Positions 35,515-44,525 of a DNA stretch of 64,000 bases are shown here, in pieces; the first letter of the stretch is position 1; each line of letters opens with the position of its first letter. Under the pieces are notes generated by a model. The model ran no database searches and was not told the DNA's origin. It saw only the letters and a list, made by a program, of their open reading frames with translations. This DNA comes from Microbulbifer agarilyticus (GTDB lineage: Bacteria; Pseudomonadota; Gammaproteobacteria; Pseudomonadales; Cellvibrionaceae): positions 496,001-560,000 of the forward strand of contig NZ_JAHVKO010000004.1 in assembly GCF_019800665.1 (NCBI RefSeq). Direction: 5' to 3'. A program made the position numbers and the translations under genes.

Positions 35515-35750
35515 TGTGGGCCACGCTTTCCTAGCTCTAGCCCTAGCCCTGGTATTTCTGTGAATAAAATCACAACAAAAATGTAAACTCGATTACCCGT
35601 AAGGTAACACACTGTCACATTCGCCCCGTTTTCCGGGGCGCGCCCACTCTTCCCTCCTCGCTTGTGGTTAATTAACCGGGTAACCGTACTACCGGACAAA
35701 TTTTTTGTTCGGTTATTCCGATAAAAATAACCACCTTTCGGGGAACACTT
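35515..35750. other. Intergenic region with two hairpins
   Basis: Hairpin CGCCCC...GGGGCG at 35622-35640 and an imperfect one CCGGAC-n9-GTTCGG around 35692-35712 (T-rich loop) lie between the two genes. Either could end the upstream transcript. No promoter boxes are convincing; the GGGGAA before ATG 35751 is the ribosome site. Confidence 0.4.
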
Positions 35751-36356
35751 ATGCAAATAGGGAAACTCTTCTCGCGCATTTCCTGGTTGGCGGCGTTTGT
35801 CGCAGCGCTTGCGCTGTCGACCACCGCGCATGCCATGAAACTCAAAAACCAGAACCTCAAGGAGCTCGTCGTTGCATCCGACAGCATCCTTATGGGTAAC
35901 GTCACCAAAGTAACCGACGGCTTCCAGGACGGTCTCCCGTTCACCGAAGTCACCATTCGCGTTGGTAGCGATGCAAAAAAGAAAGTTGCAGAAGACAGCG
36001 AATACACCTTTCGTCAGTTTGGTTTGCTGAAGCCGCGCTCCATGGGTAATGGCAAGGTCTACCTCGGTGTTACCCCGGAAGGTTTTGCCAAGTGGAATGA
36101 AGGTGAGCAGGTTGTTGCCTTCATGTACAAAAAAGCGGGCGTGACCGGTTTCCAGACCACCGCAGGTATGGCGCAGGGTAAATTCGTAATTACCGAAGAC
36201 AAAGCGGCGAACGCGTTCAACAACTTTGGCCTGTTCAATGATATGGACACCGCCGGCATGACCGCTGAAGAGCAGAACATGCTCACCAATCCGGGCGCTG
36301 TCAGCTCCGCTGTATTTATGGGTTACGTTGGCAAACTGGTAGAGGAGACGAAGTAA
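35751..36356 (+). CDS. Secreted protein of unknown function
   Basis: 201 aa with a clear signal peptide (FVAALALSTTAHA, cleavage about residue 28). The mature domain (LKELVVASDSILMGNVTKVTDGFQDGLPFTEVTIRVG ... YTFRQFGLLKPRSMGNGKVYLGVTPEGFAKWNEGEQVVAFMYKK) is beta-rich and resembles small domains that accompany extracellular proteases. Family not recognised. Its TAA shares one base with the ATG of the metzincin-like gene, so the two are coupled; an inhibitor, chaperone or partner role is inferred. Confidence 0.8.
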   Translation: MQIGKLFSRISWLAAFVAALALSTTAHAMKLKNQNLKELVVASDSILMGNVTKVTDGFQDGLPFTEVTIRVGSDAKKKVAEDSEYTFRQFGLLKPRSMGNGKVYLGVTPEGFAKWNEGEQVVAFMYKKAGVTGFQTTAGMAQGKFVITEDKAANAFNNFGLFNDMDTAGMTAEEQNMLTNPGAVSSAVFMGYVGKLVEETK

Positions 36357-38809
36357 TGAAATTGAAAAAACTGAATCTCGCTATCGGTCTCGCGGTTGTT
36401 GCGGCTGGCGCTCAGGCCGGCGGCCCGCTCTACATTCACGAACCGACCATGCAGCCGTACAAATGGGATACCAGCAAAGGTGATATCCCCGTATACACCG
36501 ACGGCGGCCCGATGACGCCGACCAAAGATGGCGGTGAAGCCCAGGCCTTTACCGTGGACTATGACGGTACCGTGTTCCTGAGTATCGACCAGGCCAATGC
36601 GATTACCGCCAAAGCCGTTGCCGAATGGTCCAACGTAGAAACGTCCACCCTGCGCATGAGTGTCCAGGGCACCATCGAAGAGCAGACCGGTATTGCCGAC
36701 GTTAATGAAACCAATGTTGGCCAGATTTACGCTACAGAAAACGGCTACGGTTTCTGGGTGAATTACGACACCGACGGACAAATTCTCGAGCAGTATTTCG
36801 GTGTGCCGAAAAGTGCCGTACTGGGTATCGCATTCCCGGAATGGGCCGACGAAGAGACCGGTGAAATTACCGAAGCCACCGCGCTGATGAACGGCTGGTT
36901 TGTAGACGTTAACGATACCAATGGCGAAATGGTCGCGGGCGTGTTCACCCACGAATTTGGCCACGCGATTAACATGTCGCACTCCCAGGCCAACGGACAC
37001 TTCAGCTACATGGCCGCCGGTTACCGTCCTTACTACGATGGTGTTCCTGGCTGTAGCAACGTCAACCAGTACACCGGTTGGCCGAAGCCGGCCGCTGACA
37101 CCATCGAAACCATGTTCCCGTTCATTAACGTACGCGGCGAACAGGGTCGCCAGCAGGCGATGATCAGTGTGCGCGACGACATCGTAAACATCTCCGACCT
37201 GTATCCCACCGATGCCTATAAAACGCAGTACGGTTCCATCACCGGTACCCTGTACCTGAAGGACGGTTCCACCGAGTACTCCGGTATCAACATGGTTGCG
37301 CGTAACCTCGACGACCCGATGTATGACGTGATCACCCAGCAGTCTGGTAACCAGACCCAGGGCCTGGTTGGTCCGGATGGCAAGTTCACCATCAACGGTC
37401 TGCAGCCGGGTGCGCGCTACGTACTGTATACCGACACCATCAAGGCGGGCGGCTACCCCACGCGTCAGACTGCGATCGTTTCCGAAGCGGAATACTGGAA
37501 CGAAGGTGAGAGCAGCAACCCTGCACACGATGCTGCCTGTGATGTGACGCCGATCGTACTGCAGGCCGGTGAGTCCAAGCAGGTTGAGATGTACTTCAAT
37601 GGTTACGAAGACGGCATCCAGTACACACCACTAGTCGAAGCGTTCGTCACCGATATGGCCAAAAACGGCCAGCGCTCGCTGGGTACCGTGGGTGGCGGTA
37701 TTCCGTTTATCTACGACGCGGTACAGGAAAGCTTCGAGCTGCATCCCGAAGTGAGCCTGCGCTCCAGCGGCGGCCAGATGAACAAGAATGCCACCAAGGC
37801 GGCAGTAACTGCGGACCTTGACGGTAACGGCATCAAGAACCCGGCAATCTGGGATCTTTCCAGCCACAAACTCACGCCCATGCAGGACCTGACCGGCGAC
37901 AGCTGTGGCGGCGGTAGCAGCGCTGGTGTGCAGAGCGCCACGGTGTGGGATATGGACGACACCGGCGACACCATTGTTGGCCTGGCCTACAAAGATGTCG
38001 ATGCGGACGGCTCCTGTCAGCGCAGTGGTGTGGGCGAGATTGTTCCGGTGAAGTGGAACAAGCACGGTGAAATCGAAGAGCTGTCTTACGATCTGCCGGG
38101 CTACGTGCAATGGGTACGTGCCGACCGTATTTCCGGTTCCGGCGACGTCATCACCGGCTCGAGCACCTACAAGCAGGTTGCCTGGATCGATGGCGAGTTC
38201 CGCGATCTGTACAGCGAGTTTGGCGCTCGCAACTCAACCGCCATGAACCACGACGGTAGCGTTGTTGCACTGGATACCGACACCGGCGTCAAGCTGTGGA
38301 ACACCAAGACCGACGCGCTGGAAGATATTGGTGGTCTGACCTGGTGTGAGGATATGGACTACAACCATTTCTTCCTCGGCAACCTGTGTACCAACCCACG
38401 GTTTGGGCCTGAGTTTGTCCAGAGCGTCTTTGGTCCGATCCGCGTGATGCCCACCGATATGAACGAAGACGGTACCGTGCTGGTTGGCCGTGCTGGTTCC
38501 TTCTTCACCGGCTTTATTGGCGCGGTGTACCTGAAGGACGTTGGCTGGATCAATACTCGTGACTTCTTCAACAAGCAGGGTGTGGTGGAAGCTTCCCAGT
38601 GGCCGGCGGATAACCCGCTCGCGCTGAGCGGCAAGGGTGACCAGATGATGGCTAACCTGGCTGGTGCGACCATTACCTTCGCCGTGGATATGGAAACTGC
38701 CTTTGTGTGTGACGGTGATGAAGACCGCGAAGTGAAGTTCCCCAATCAGCTCATTGCTGAAATAAAGGATGGCGCAGAGTTTGGTCGCTGCGCGCACCTA
38801 AACGACTAA
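36356..38809 (+). CDS. Secreted metzincin-like protease with propeller C-terminus
   Basis: 817 aa. Signal peptide ends at AGAQA (about 22). The zinc site HEFGHAINMSH at 199-209 fits HExxHxxxxxH, and FSYMAAGY shortly after could supply the Met-turn, placing it among metzincins. Residues about 295-365 form a carboxypeptidase-regulatory/SdrD-B-like beta domain (SITGTLYLKDGSTEYSGINMVARN, DGKFTINGLQPGARYVLY). From about 430 on come Trp/Asp-rich blade-like repeats (SATVWDMDDTGDTIVGLAY, DRISGSGDVITGSS, TDMNEDGTVLVGRAG), similar to HAF-repeat proteins. Probably released or surface-bound. Confidence 0.85.
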   Translation: MKLKKLNLAIGLAVVAAGAQAGGPLYIHEPTMQPYKWDTSKGDIPVYTDGGPMTPTKDGGEAQAFTVDYDGTVFLSIDQANAITAKAVAEWSNVETSTLRMSVQGTIEEQTGIADVNETNVGQIYATENGYGFWVNYDTDGQILEQYFGVPKSAVLGIAFPEWADEETGEITEATALMNGWFVDVNDTNGEMVAGVFTHEFGHAINMSHSQANGHFSYMAAGYRPYYDGVPGCSNVNQYTGWPKPAADTIETMFPFINVRGEQGRQQAMISVRDDIVNISDLYPTDAYKTQYGSITGTLYLKDGSTEYSGINMVARNLDDPMYDVITQQSGNQTQGLVGPDGKFTINGLQPGARYVLYTDTIKAGGYPTRQTAIVSEAEYWNEGESSNPAHDAACDVTPIVLQAGESKQVEMYFNGYEDGIQYTPLVEAFVTDMAKNGQRSLGTVGGGIPFIYDAVQESFELHPEVSLRSSGGQMNKNATKAAVTADLDGNGIKNPAIWDLSSHKLTPMQDLTGDSCGGGSSAGVQSATVWDMDDTGDTIVGLAYKDVDADGSCQRSGVGEIVPVKWNKHGEIEELSYDLPGYVQWVRADRISGSGDVITGSSTYKQVAWIDGEFRDLYSEFGARNSTAMNHDGSVVALDTDTGVKLWNTKTDALEDIGGLTWCEDMDYNHFFLGNLCTNPRFGPEFVQSVFGPIRVMPTDMNEDGTVLVGRAGSFFTGFIGAVYLKDVGWINTRDFFNKQGVVEASQWPADNPLALSGKGDQMMANLAGATITFAVDMETAFVCDGDEDREVKFPNQLIAEIKDGAEFGRCAHLND

Positions 38810-38827
38810 GTTTTAGCTAACTTCCAA

Positions 38828-38854
38828 ATAAAAAAGCCCGCCGAATGGCGGGCT
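38828..38854 (-). terminator. Minus-strand terminator beyond the Old Yellow Enzyme gene
   Basis: AGCCCGCC (38835-38842), GAAT loop, GGCGGGCT (38847-38854). On the minus strand it is followed by a T-run (38834-38828), on the plus strand by GAATTTG, so it serves leftward transcripts. Confidence 0.65.
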
Positions 38855-38995
38855 GAATTTGATTGGTATGGAATCAAGCTGAAACAAGTGTACGGATGTA
38901 CAATTTTTATATGCTGCAGCAGGCTCAAGATTCTGTGGCTGGGTGGGCGATAGCAATGTAGTTTTTTGTCGATTGCGTCGAGCTCGCCGGTAAAG

Positions 38996-39022
38996 GGCCC
39001 TGCTGTTGTCAGGGCCTTTTTT
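38996..39022 (+). terminator. Plus-strand terminator of the metzincin-like operon
   Basis: GGCCCTG (38996-39002), 7-base loop, CAGGGCC (39010-39016), six T's. It lies 186 bases past the stop codon, beyond the minus-strand terminator, so the 3' ends of the convergent transcripts overlap. Confidence 0.75.
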
Positions 39023-39050
39023 CATTCGGGTATTCTTTTACCCTGTAGCC

Positions 39051-40154
39051 TCAGGTAAGGCGGGCGAGTGATTCGCCGTTAAAAGACTGCAGCTCGTCGA
39101 GACGGCCATCGCGGACTTTGTTCGCCCACTGCGGGTCCTGCAACAGGGCGCGGCCTACGGCCACCAGATCGAATTCGCCGCGCTCGAGTCGCGTCAGCAA
39201 ATCATCGATGGCGCGGGTCTCGGAAGACTGTCCGGCAAAGGCACCAAAGAAATCCCCATCCAGGCTCACCGAGCCCACGGTCACGGTGGGCTTGCCGGTG
39301 AGTTCTTTGGTCCAGCCAGCCAGGTTGAGGTCCGATCCTTCAAACTCCGGTTCCCAATAGCGGCGCTGGGAACAGTGGAACAGGTCCACCCCCGCATCCG
39401 CCAGTGGTGCGAGAAAATCGTGCAGCTCCTGCGGCGTTTGTGCCAGGCGCGCGGTGTAGTCCTGCTGCTTCCATTGAGAGTAACGCAGCATGATGGGGAA
39501 GTCCGGGCCTGTAGCGGCGCGCACCGCCTTGATGATCTCCACCGCAAATTGTCCGCGCTTGGCCATGCTGCCACCCCAGGCATCGCTGCGCTGGTTGGTG
39601 CCCTCCCAGAAGAACTGGTCGATCAGATAGCCGTGTGCACCGTGGAGTTCGATTCCGTCAAACCCGAGCTTCAGCGCGTCGGCAGCCGCCTCGGCAAAGG
39701 CCTCGATCACGCGCTCGATATGCGCAGTGGTCATGGGCTCGGCAATTTGCTTGCCCGGCTTTAGCAGCCCTGACGGGCCGGCGCTCGGCAGCTCCGGGTT
39801 GGCCGACTTGCGCGCGTCCCGCGCGGTGCCCACATGCCACAACTGTGGGAAAATTTTGCCGCCGGCAGCGTGCACATCCGCCACCACTTTTTTCCAGCCG
39901 GCGAGCGCAGACTCGCCGTGAAACTCCGGCACGCGCTGGCTGAGGCTGGCCACCGGGTCGTTGACCGTGGTGCCCTCGGTAATGATCAGGCCGGTGCCGC
40001 CTTCGGCGCGGCGGCGGTAGTAGCCGGCCACATCGTCACCGGGTATACCGCCCGGGGAAAATTCACGGGTCATCGGCGCCATTGCCACGCGGTTTTGCAG
40101 GGTCAGGCTCTTCACGCTGAAGGGGGTAAACAGGGGGTTGCTCTGTTCGCTCAT
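39051..40154 (-). CDS. Old Yellow Enzyme family ene-reductase
   Basis: 367 aa FMN-dependent TIM barrel. LFTPFSVKSLTLQNRVAMAPMTREFS (N-terminal FMN motif), FPQLWHVGTARD, GFDGIELHGAHGYLIDQFFWEGTNQRSDAWGG (substrate and FMN region) and FDLVAVGRALLQDPQWANKVRDG are typical. It reduces activated C=C bonds with NAD(P)H. It lacks the FadH-type Fe-S extension, so it is the one-domain type. Last gene of a four-gene minus-strand run with an SDR, a sulfatase and a membrane protein. Confidence 0.94.
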   Translation of the reverse strand: MSEQSNPLFTPFSVKSLTLQNRVAMAPMTREFSPGGIPGDDVAGYYRRRAEGGTGLIITEGTTVNDPVASLSQRVPEFHGESALAGWKKVVADVHAAGGKIFPQLWHVGTARDARKSANPELPSAGPSGLLKPGKQIAEPMTTAHIERVIEAFAEAAADALKLGFDGIELHGAHGYLIDQFFWEGTNQRSDAWGGSMAKRGQFAVEIIKAVRAATGPDFPIMLRYSQWKQQDYTARLAQTPQELHDFLAPLADAGVDLFHCSQRRYWEPEFEGSDLNLAGWTKELTGKPTVTVGSVSLDGDFFGAFAGQSSETRAIDDLLTRLERGEFDLVAVGRALLQDPQWANKVRDGRLDELQSFNGESLARLT

Positions 40155-40205
40155 GGCTATTACTTCTCTGGGGATCTACTAATTTGGGGTAAGCGCAGTG
40201 CCGAA

Positions 40206-40949
40206 TTAGAGGCACTGGCCGTCGTCGAGTGCCAGTACCTGGCCGGTTAAAAATTCCTGGTCCGGTTCGCACAGGTACAGGATGGCTTTGTCCAGATCGG
40301 AGGGCTTGCCCACACGGCGGCGCGGCATAAACGCGGTTACCGCCTGGCCGGCGGGGCTGTCAAAGTATTCGGCATTGAGTTCGGTGCGGATATAGCCCGG
40401 TGCCAGTGCGTTCACGCAAATGCCCTTGTTGATCCACTCGCGGGCAAATTGCTGGGTCAGGCGGGCGATGGCGGCCTTGGTAGTGCCGTACACGGTGTGT
40501 CCGGGCATTGCCTTGCGGTCGGAGACGGAGCCCACATTCACAATGCGGCCCTGGATGCCGTTGGCGATCCAGCGGCGGGCGAATTCCGTGCAGAGGAAAT
40601 ACGGGGCCTTGAGGTTCAGGTCCACTACGAAATCGAAATCTTCCGGGGTCATGTCCACGGCTTTCTTGCTTACCGAGCTGCCGGCGTTGTTGACCAGGCA
40701 AGTGATGGGGCCGACGACGGCCTCCGCCTTGTCGATGGCACCGGCGAGGGCGCCCAGGTCGGTAACATCCAGTTCCAGCGGATAGGCCTTGCCGCCGGCC
40801 GCTTCAATTTCTGCACACAGGGTTTGCAGTTGCTCCAGGCGCCGCGCGGCGGCAACCACGGTGTAGCCGTTGGCGGCCAGCGTGCGGCAGAACTGTGCGC
40901 CGAGGCCGGAGGAGCCGCCGGTCACCAGTACGGTTTTGTTGTTACTCAT
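40206..40949 (-). CDS. Short-chain dehydrogenase/reductase
   Basis: 247 aa from ATG 40949 (GGAAG seven bases upstream). Cofactor motif TGGSSGLG at 9-16, NNAG in LVNNAGSSVS, catalytic Ser in NVGSVSDRK and YGTTK (Tyr and Lys). The ending FLTGQVLALDDGQCL is typical of classical SDRs. Oxidises or reduces a hydroxyl/keto group with NAD(P). Lies between the Old Yellow Enzyme and the sulfatase, so it may act on the alcohol freed by desulfation (inference). Confidence 0.94.
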   Translation of the reverse strand: MSNNKTVLVTGGSSGLGAQFCRTLAANGYTVVAAARRLEQLQTLCAEIEAAGGKAYPLELDVTDLGALAGAIDKAEAVVGPITCLVNNAGSSVSKKAVDMTPEDFDFVVDLNLKAPYFLCTEFARRWIANGIQGRIVNVGSVSDRKAMPGHTVYGTTKAAIARLTQQFAREWINKGICVNALAPGYIRTELNAEYFDSPAGQAVTAFMPRRRVGKPSDLDKAILYLCEPDQEFLTGQVLALDDGQCL

Positions 40950-40979
40950 GGTCAAGCTTCCAAGTATTCCAGTGTGTGT

Positions 40980-42653
40980 TTAGTTGGGCCAGTACAGGTA
41001 GGTGTCACCGGCCTCGGTAACTTCGTTGGTGGTCTTGTCGATCAGGATTGGCGCCTGCATTGCACTGGGCCATGCAGGCGGTACCTGTTCGGCGTTGTGT
41101 GCCGCAAGTAGCGCTTCCAGTTCGGCGACTTTCTCCGGCTGTTCCGCGCTCAGGTCACGCTGCTCGGTGGGGTCGGCCGCGAGGTGGAACAGGAACTTCT
41201 GCGGGCCGGCACCGGGCTTGTCCGGTTGCGCGGCGCGGATTAGTTTCCAGCCCTCGGAAAGCACGCTCTGCTGGTGGCCCTGGCGCCAGAACAGTGGGCG
41301 CTGCAGGTTTGCGTCGACCTCGCCGCGCATGGTCGGCAGCAGGTCGATGCCGTCGAGCTTGCGGTCGTCGGGTACCGGAGCGCCTGCGGCGGCGGCGATG
41401 GTTTGGAACAGGTCAATGTGATGTGCCGGTTCGGTGACGGTGCCGCCCGCGGGAATTTGTGCTGGCCAGCGCATCAGGAAGGGTACATGGGTCCCGCCCT
41501 CGAAGTGCGACAGCTTCCAACCGCGATAGGGCTTGTTCAGGTCCGGCAGGCCAAGGTAGCCGGCGCCGCCGTTGTCGCTGGAAAAAATCACCAGGGTGTT
41601 GTCACTGAGGCCGTGCTCTTCCAGTGCGGCGTTGATCTTGGCTACGCTGCGATCGAGGGCGCGGATCATCCCCGCGTAGACTCGCAGGCGGTGATCCTTG
41701 ATGTGAGACAGCGCTTCGTAATCCGCGCGCGACGCCTGCAGCGGGTTGTGCACGCCCCAGTGGGCCAGGTACAGGAAGAAGGGCTGGTTGCGGTTGGCTT
41801 CGATCACCTTGACCGCCTCGCGGGTGTAGTAATCGGTGAGGTAGCCTTCCGGGGCAAAGGGCTCGCTGCCGTTGAACTGTGCTGCGTAGGTGCCGGTCGC
41901 CCAGATCATATTGTCGATAGCGTCGCCGTGCACCCGCGCATTCACCACCTCTGGGTGGTCGGCGGGCTGGTACAAGGTGCCTTTCATATACAGGCTATCG
42001 TCAAAGCCCTGTTCTTCCGGGCGCATGCCGTTACCGGTGCCCAGGTGCCACTTGCCGATATGGGCGGTGTAGTAGCCCTGTTGCTTGAGCGCCTCGGCGA
42101 TGGTGACTTCCTCTGCCGGCATCCCCAGCTCTTCCATGGGTGGCAGCGAGGCGGTTACGTCCAGATCCACCAGCACCGGTGGATCGCTTGGCTCAAGATC
42201 TTCCATCCATTGGAAAATCCGCGGTCCCAGCTTGAAGATCGGGGTGTACTCGAAACCGAAGCGGCTGGAGTAGCGCCCGGTCATCAGGCTGGCGCGGGAG
42301 GGTGCGCAGATGGCGTTGGCGGCATAGCCGTTGGTGAACTGGGTGCCCGCGGCCGCGAGGCTGTCGATGGAGGGCGTTTGCAGGCTGCCATCGGCGGCGC
42401 CGCCATTGGTGAGGGAGATGTCGTTGAAGCCCAGGTCGTCGGCGAGAATCAGGATGATGTTGGGCGGTCGCTCTGCCGGTGACTGTGTGGCCACCTCTGG
42501 CCCCTGCTGCCAGTTCACCGGCTGGTTGGGGGCAACGGGGGTGCGCAGCTCGGTGAGTTTGGGGGCCGCCCACAGCAGCAGGTCGAGTCGATTCTGCCAG
42601 CCGACATAGCCGGCGGCCACGAGCAGGGCAAGGGTAATGGCGAGTTTCTTCAT
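40980..42653 (-). CDS. Type I (formylglycine) sulfatase A, membrane-anchored
   Basis: 557 aa. N-terminal helix (LAITLALLVAAGYVGW) exports and anchors it. Sulfatase core: NIILILADDLGFNDIS (metal Asp pair), the activation site C116-A-P-S-R in AICAPSRASLMTGR (Cys to formylglycine), GKWHLG, and FSSDNGG. It hydrolyses sulfate esters in the periplasm. It needs a formylglycine-generating enzyme, which is not in this window. A clear paralogue lies at 51410, matching from the anchor to the same ending (YLYWPN against YIYMPN). Substrate unknown. Confidence 0.93.
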   Translation of the reverse strand: MKKLAITLALLVAAGYVGWQNRLDLLLWAAPKLTELRTPVAPNQPVNWQQGPEVATQSPAERPPNIILILADDLGFNDISLTNGGAADGSLQTPSIDSLAAAGTQFTNGYAANAICAPSRASLMTGRYSSRFGFEYTPIFKLGPRIFQWMEDLEPSDPPVLVDLDVTASLPPMEELGMPAEEVTIAEALKQQGYYTAHIGKWHLGTGNGMRPEEQGFDDSLYMKGTLYQPADHPEVVNARVHGDAIDNMIWATGTYAAQFNGSEPFAPEGYLTDYYTREAVKVIEANRNQPFFLYLAHWGVHNPLQASRADYEALSHIKDHRLRVYAGMIRALDRSVAKINAALEEHGLSDNTLVIFSSDNGGAGYLGLPDLNKPYRGWKLSHFEGGTHVPFLMRWPAQIPAGGTVTEPAHHIDLFQTIAAAAGAPVPDDRKLDGIDLLPTMRGEVDANLQRPLFWRQGHQQSVLSEGWKLIRAAQPDKPGAGPQKFLFHLAADPTEQRDLSAEQPEKVAELEALLAAHNAEQVPPAWPSAMQAPILIDKTTNEVTEAGDTYLYWPN

Positions 42654-42728
42654 GGGCGGTCCGTGGTCGTTTTTTTGTTCTGTATTTCGGTTTTGTGCTT
42701 TCTCGGGCGGGCGCCTTCAGGCCCAGAA

Positions 42729-43325
42729 TTAAAGTGCGTTGATGTAGAGCGCGATCGTGGCCAACAGGGCAATCAGCAGTGGTACCAGAACGCGCGGGCC
42801 ACCGGCCAGTGACCAGGGCGCCGCGGGAAAGGCGATGGTGCGGGCCAGCGCGTCGAGCTTGAGCCCGTGATGCTCGCTACCGAGGGTCTCGAGCATCACC
42901 TCTGCAAAGTCCGTGCGGCTGCGGTAGCGCACCAGAAAGGCCACACCCCAATCCCGCTCCGGGGCCACATTGACGCTTTCGATCTTGCCGGAGGCGGCGG
43001 TCGCCATTGCTACCGGGTGGCCGGCGCGCCGGAGCAGGCTCCCCAGGAATATCTTCGAGTATGCGGTCAGCTTTTTGCGGGATTCTGCCCGCGGCTGCTT
43101 GAGCTCCAGCAGGTTGACCATCACAAAATCTTTGCCGTCGTCCCGATCCAGAAACTGCAAAATATTGGACCGCTGGAACTCAGGTATGTCCGTTTTTTCC
43201 ATGGCCAATTTAAGGCGCTCGCGCAATTCCGGCGCTACGCGCTTGCCAAAACCTACATACCAGCAATGGAACAGGGCATAGGTGAGCAGTGCACCGCCAA
43301 TGATCCAGACTGCATGTGAACCCAT
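42729..43325 (-). CDS. Double-anchored membrane protein, paralogue 1
   Basis: 198 aa from ATG 43325 (AGGGG six bases upstream). One helix at each end (AVWIIGGALLTYALFHCWYVGFG; VLVPLLIALLATIALYINAL) with a soluble domain between them. The domain contains LDRDDGKDFVMVNLLELKQ and VAFLVRYRSRTDFAEVMLE, suggestive of a dimeric alpha/beta-barrel (DUF1330-like) fold. A homologue with the same plan is at 55382. First gene of the minus-strand run with the sulfatase. Function unknown. Confidence 0.75.
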   Translation of the reverse strand: MGSHAVWIIGGALLTYALFHCWYVGFGKRVAPELRERLKLAMEKTDIPEFQRSNILQFLDRDDGKDFVMVNLLELKQPRAESRKKLTAYSKIFLGSLLRRAGHPVAMATAASGKIESVNVAPERDWGVAFLVRYRSRTDFAEVMLETLGSEHHGLKLDALARTIAFPAAPWSLAGGPRVLVPLLIALLATIALYINAL

Positions 43326-43380
43326 ACTCAACCCCTGTGCAATATGCCGGCGGGAATGCCTGCTAATCTGTTCGATTCGG

Positions 43381-43413
43381 TCAATCTATTGAATTGACAC
43401 TAATTGTGACAAT
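43381..43413. promoter_or_regulatory. Palindromes in the divergent control region of module A
   Basis: TCAAT-n7-ATTGA (43381-43397) and ATTGTgACAAT (43403-43413) lie side by side between the divergent membrane-protein and MDR-reductase genes. They include TTGACA (43394-43399). They look like repressor or activator sites for both arms, but no regulator gene is adjacent. Confidence 0.45.
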
Positions 43414-43496
43414 AGGGGAAACTGACCTCACAAGTCAATGCAAAGTCGGTGCGGGCCCACACCCGCCAGCCGCAACCCGGACAAGAGGCATTTCCA

Positions 43497-44501
43497 ATGA
43501 ATGAGCACGTAACACAGGTGCGATTCGCCAAGCCCGCCACCGGCCTGCCAACGGCGGAAACCTGGGCGTTCAGTCACGACCCGCTGCCCGAGCCAAAGGA
43601 AGGCGAGGTCTCGATCCGGCTCCACTATCTATCCATCGACCCGGCCATGAAAGGCTGGATTACCAACAAGCGCAGCTATATCGAATCGGTACCACTGGGT
43701 GAAGTGATGCGCGGCTTCGGGGTCGGTGAGGTAATCGCTTCGCGCACGGATTATTTCCAGGTTGGGGATTTCTGTACCGGCTTTACCGGTATCCAGACCC
43801 ACGCCACCCTGGACGGCAGGACACTGCGCAAAGTCGACCCGCAACTGGCGCCGCTGAGTCGCTATATGGGCGGACTGGGGATGACCGGCTTTACCGGCTA
43901 TTTTGGCCTGCTGGATATTGGCAAGCCGCAAGCGGGCGAGACGGTGGTCGTATCGTCTGCAGCCGGCGCGGTTGGCCATGTGGTGTGCCAGATTGCACGT
44001 CTCAAGGGTTGCCGTGTGGTGGGTATTGCCGGCGGGCCGGACAAGTGCCGCTATCTACGCGAGGAGCTGGAGCTGGACGCGGTGATCGATTATCGCGCGG
44101 GCAGTCTCGGCGAGGCCCTGAGCGCGGCCGCGCCCGACGGTATCGACGTCTACTTTGACGGTGTGGGTGGCGAAACCCTGGATGCGGTGCTCGCGCGTAT
44201 TAACCGGCATGCACGCATTGTGTTGTGCGGTGCGGTATCCCAGTACGGGCAGCTGGAAAATATGGTGGGGCCGGGCAATTACATGCAGCTGATCGCACAG
44301 AGCGGATTGATGCAGGGTTTCACCATGCGCGATTACATTAAACGCATGCCCGAGGCTTTTGTGGAACTGCTGACCTGGGAGAAGCAGGGAAAGCTCAAGT
44401 TCCGCGAGCATATTGTCGAGGGTATCGAGCAGTTCCCACAGGCGGTGGACATGCTCTACCGCGGTGAAAACCACGGCAAGCTGATGCTGAAGCTGGTGTG
44501 A
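43497..44501 (+). CDS. NADP-dependent MDR oxidoreductase (YncB/PTGR1-like)
   Basis: 334 aa from ATG 43497 (AAGAGG upstream). No zinc ligands; substrate loop LHYLSIDPAMKGWI; GMTGFTGYFGLLDIGKPQAGETVVVSSAAGAVGHVVCQIARLKGCRVVGIAGG is the Rossmann region of leukotriene-B4-12-dehydrogenase/prostaglandin-reductase-type enzymes. The family reduces alpha,beta-unsaturated ketones and aldehydes with NADPH. First gene of the rightward arm of module A. Confidence 0.93.
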   Translation: MNEHVTQVRFAKPATGLPTAETWAFSHDPLPEPKEGEVSIRLHYLSIDPAMKGWITNKRSYIESVPLGEVMRGFGVGEVIASRTDYFQVGDFCTGFTGIQTHATLDGRTLRKVDPQLAPLSRYMGGLGMTGFTGYFGLLDIGKPQAGETVVVSSAAGAVGHVVCQIARLKGCRVVGIAGGPDKCRYLREELELDAVIDYRAGSLGEALSAAAPDGIDVYFDGVGGETLDAVLARINRHARIVLCGAVSQYGQLENMVGPGNYMQLIAQSGLMQGFTMRDYIKRMPEAFVELLTWEKQGKLKFREHIVEGIEQFPQAVDMLYRGENHGKLMLKLV

Positions 44502-44525
44502 CAAAAAATACGCGAGATTGAAATA

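Noticed and set aside
38813..39025. 70-codon minus-strand frame between convergent operons
   Set aside because: Covers two terminators; no ribosome site or family.
41274..42482. 402-codon plus-strand open frame
   Set aside because: Antisense to sulfatase A, which carries CAPSR and metal motifs in the real frame.
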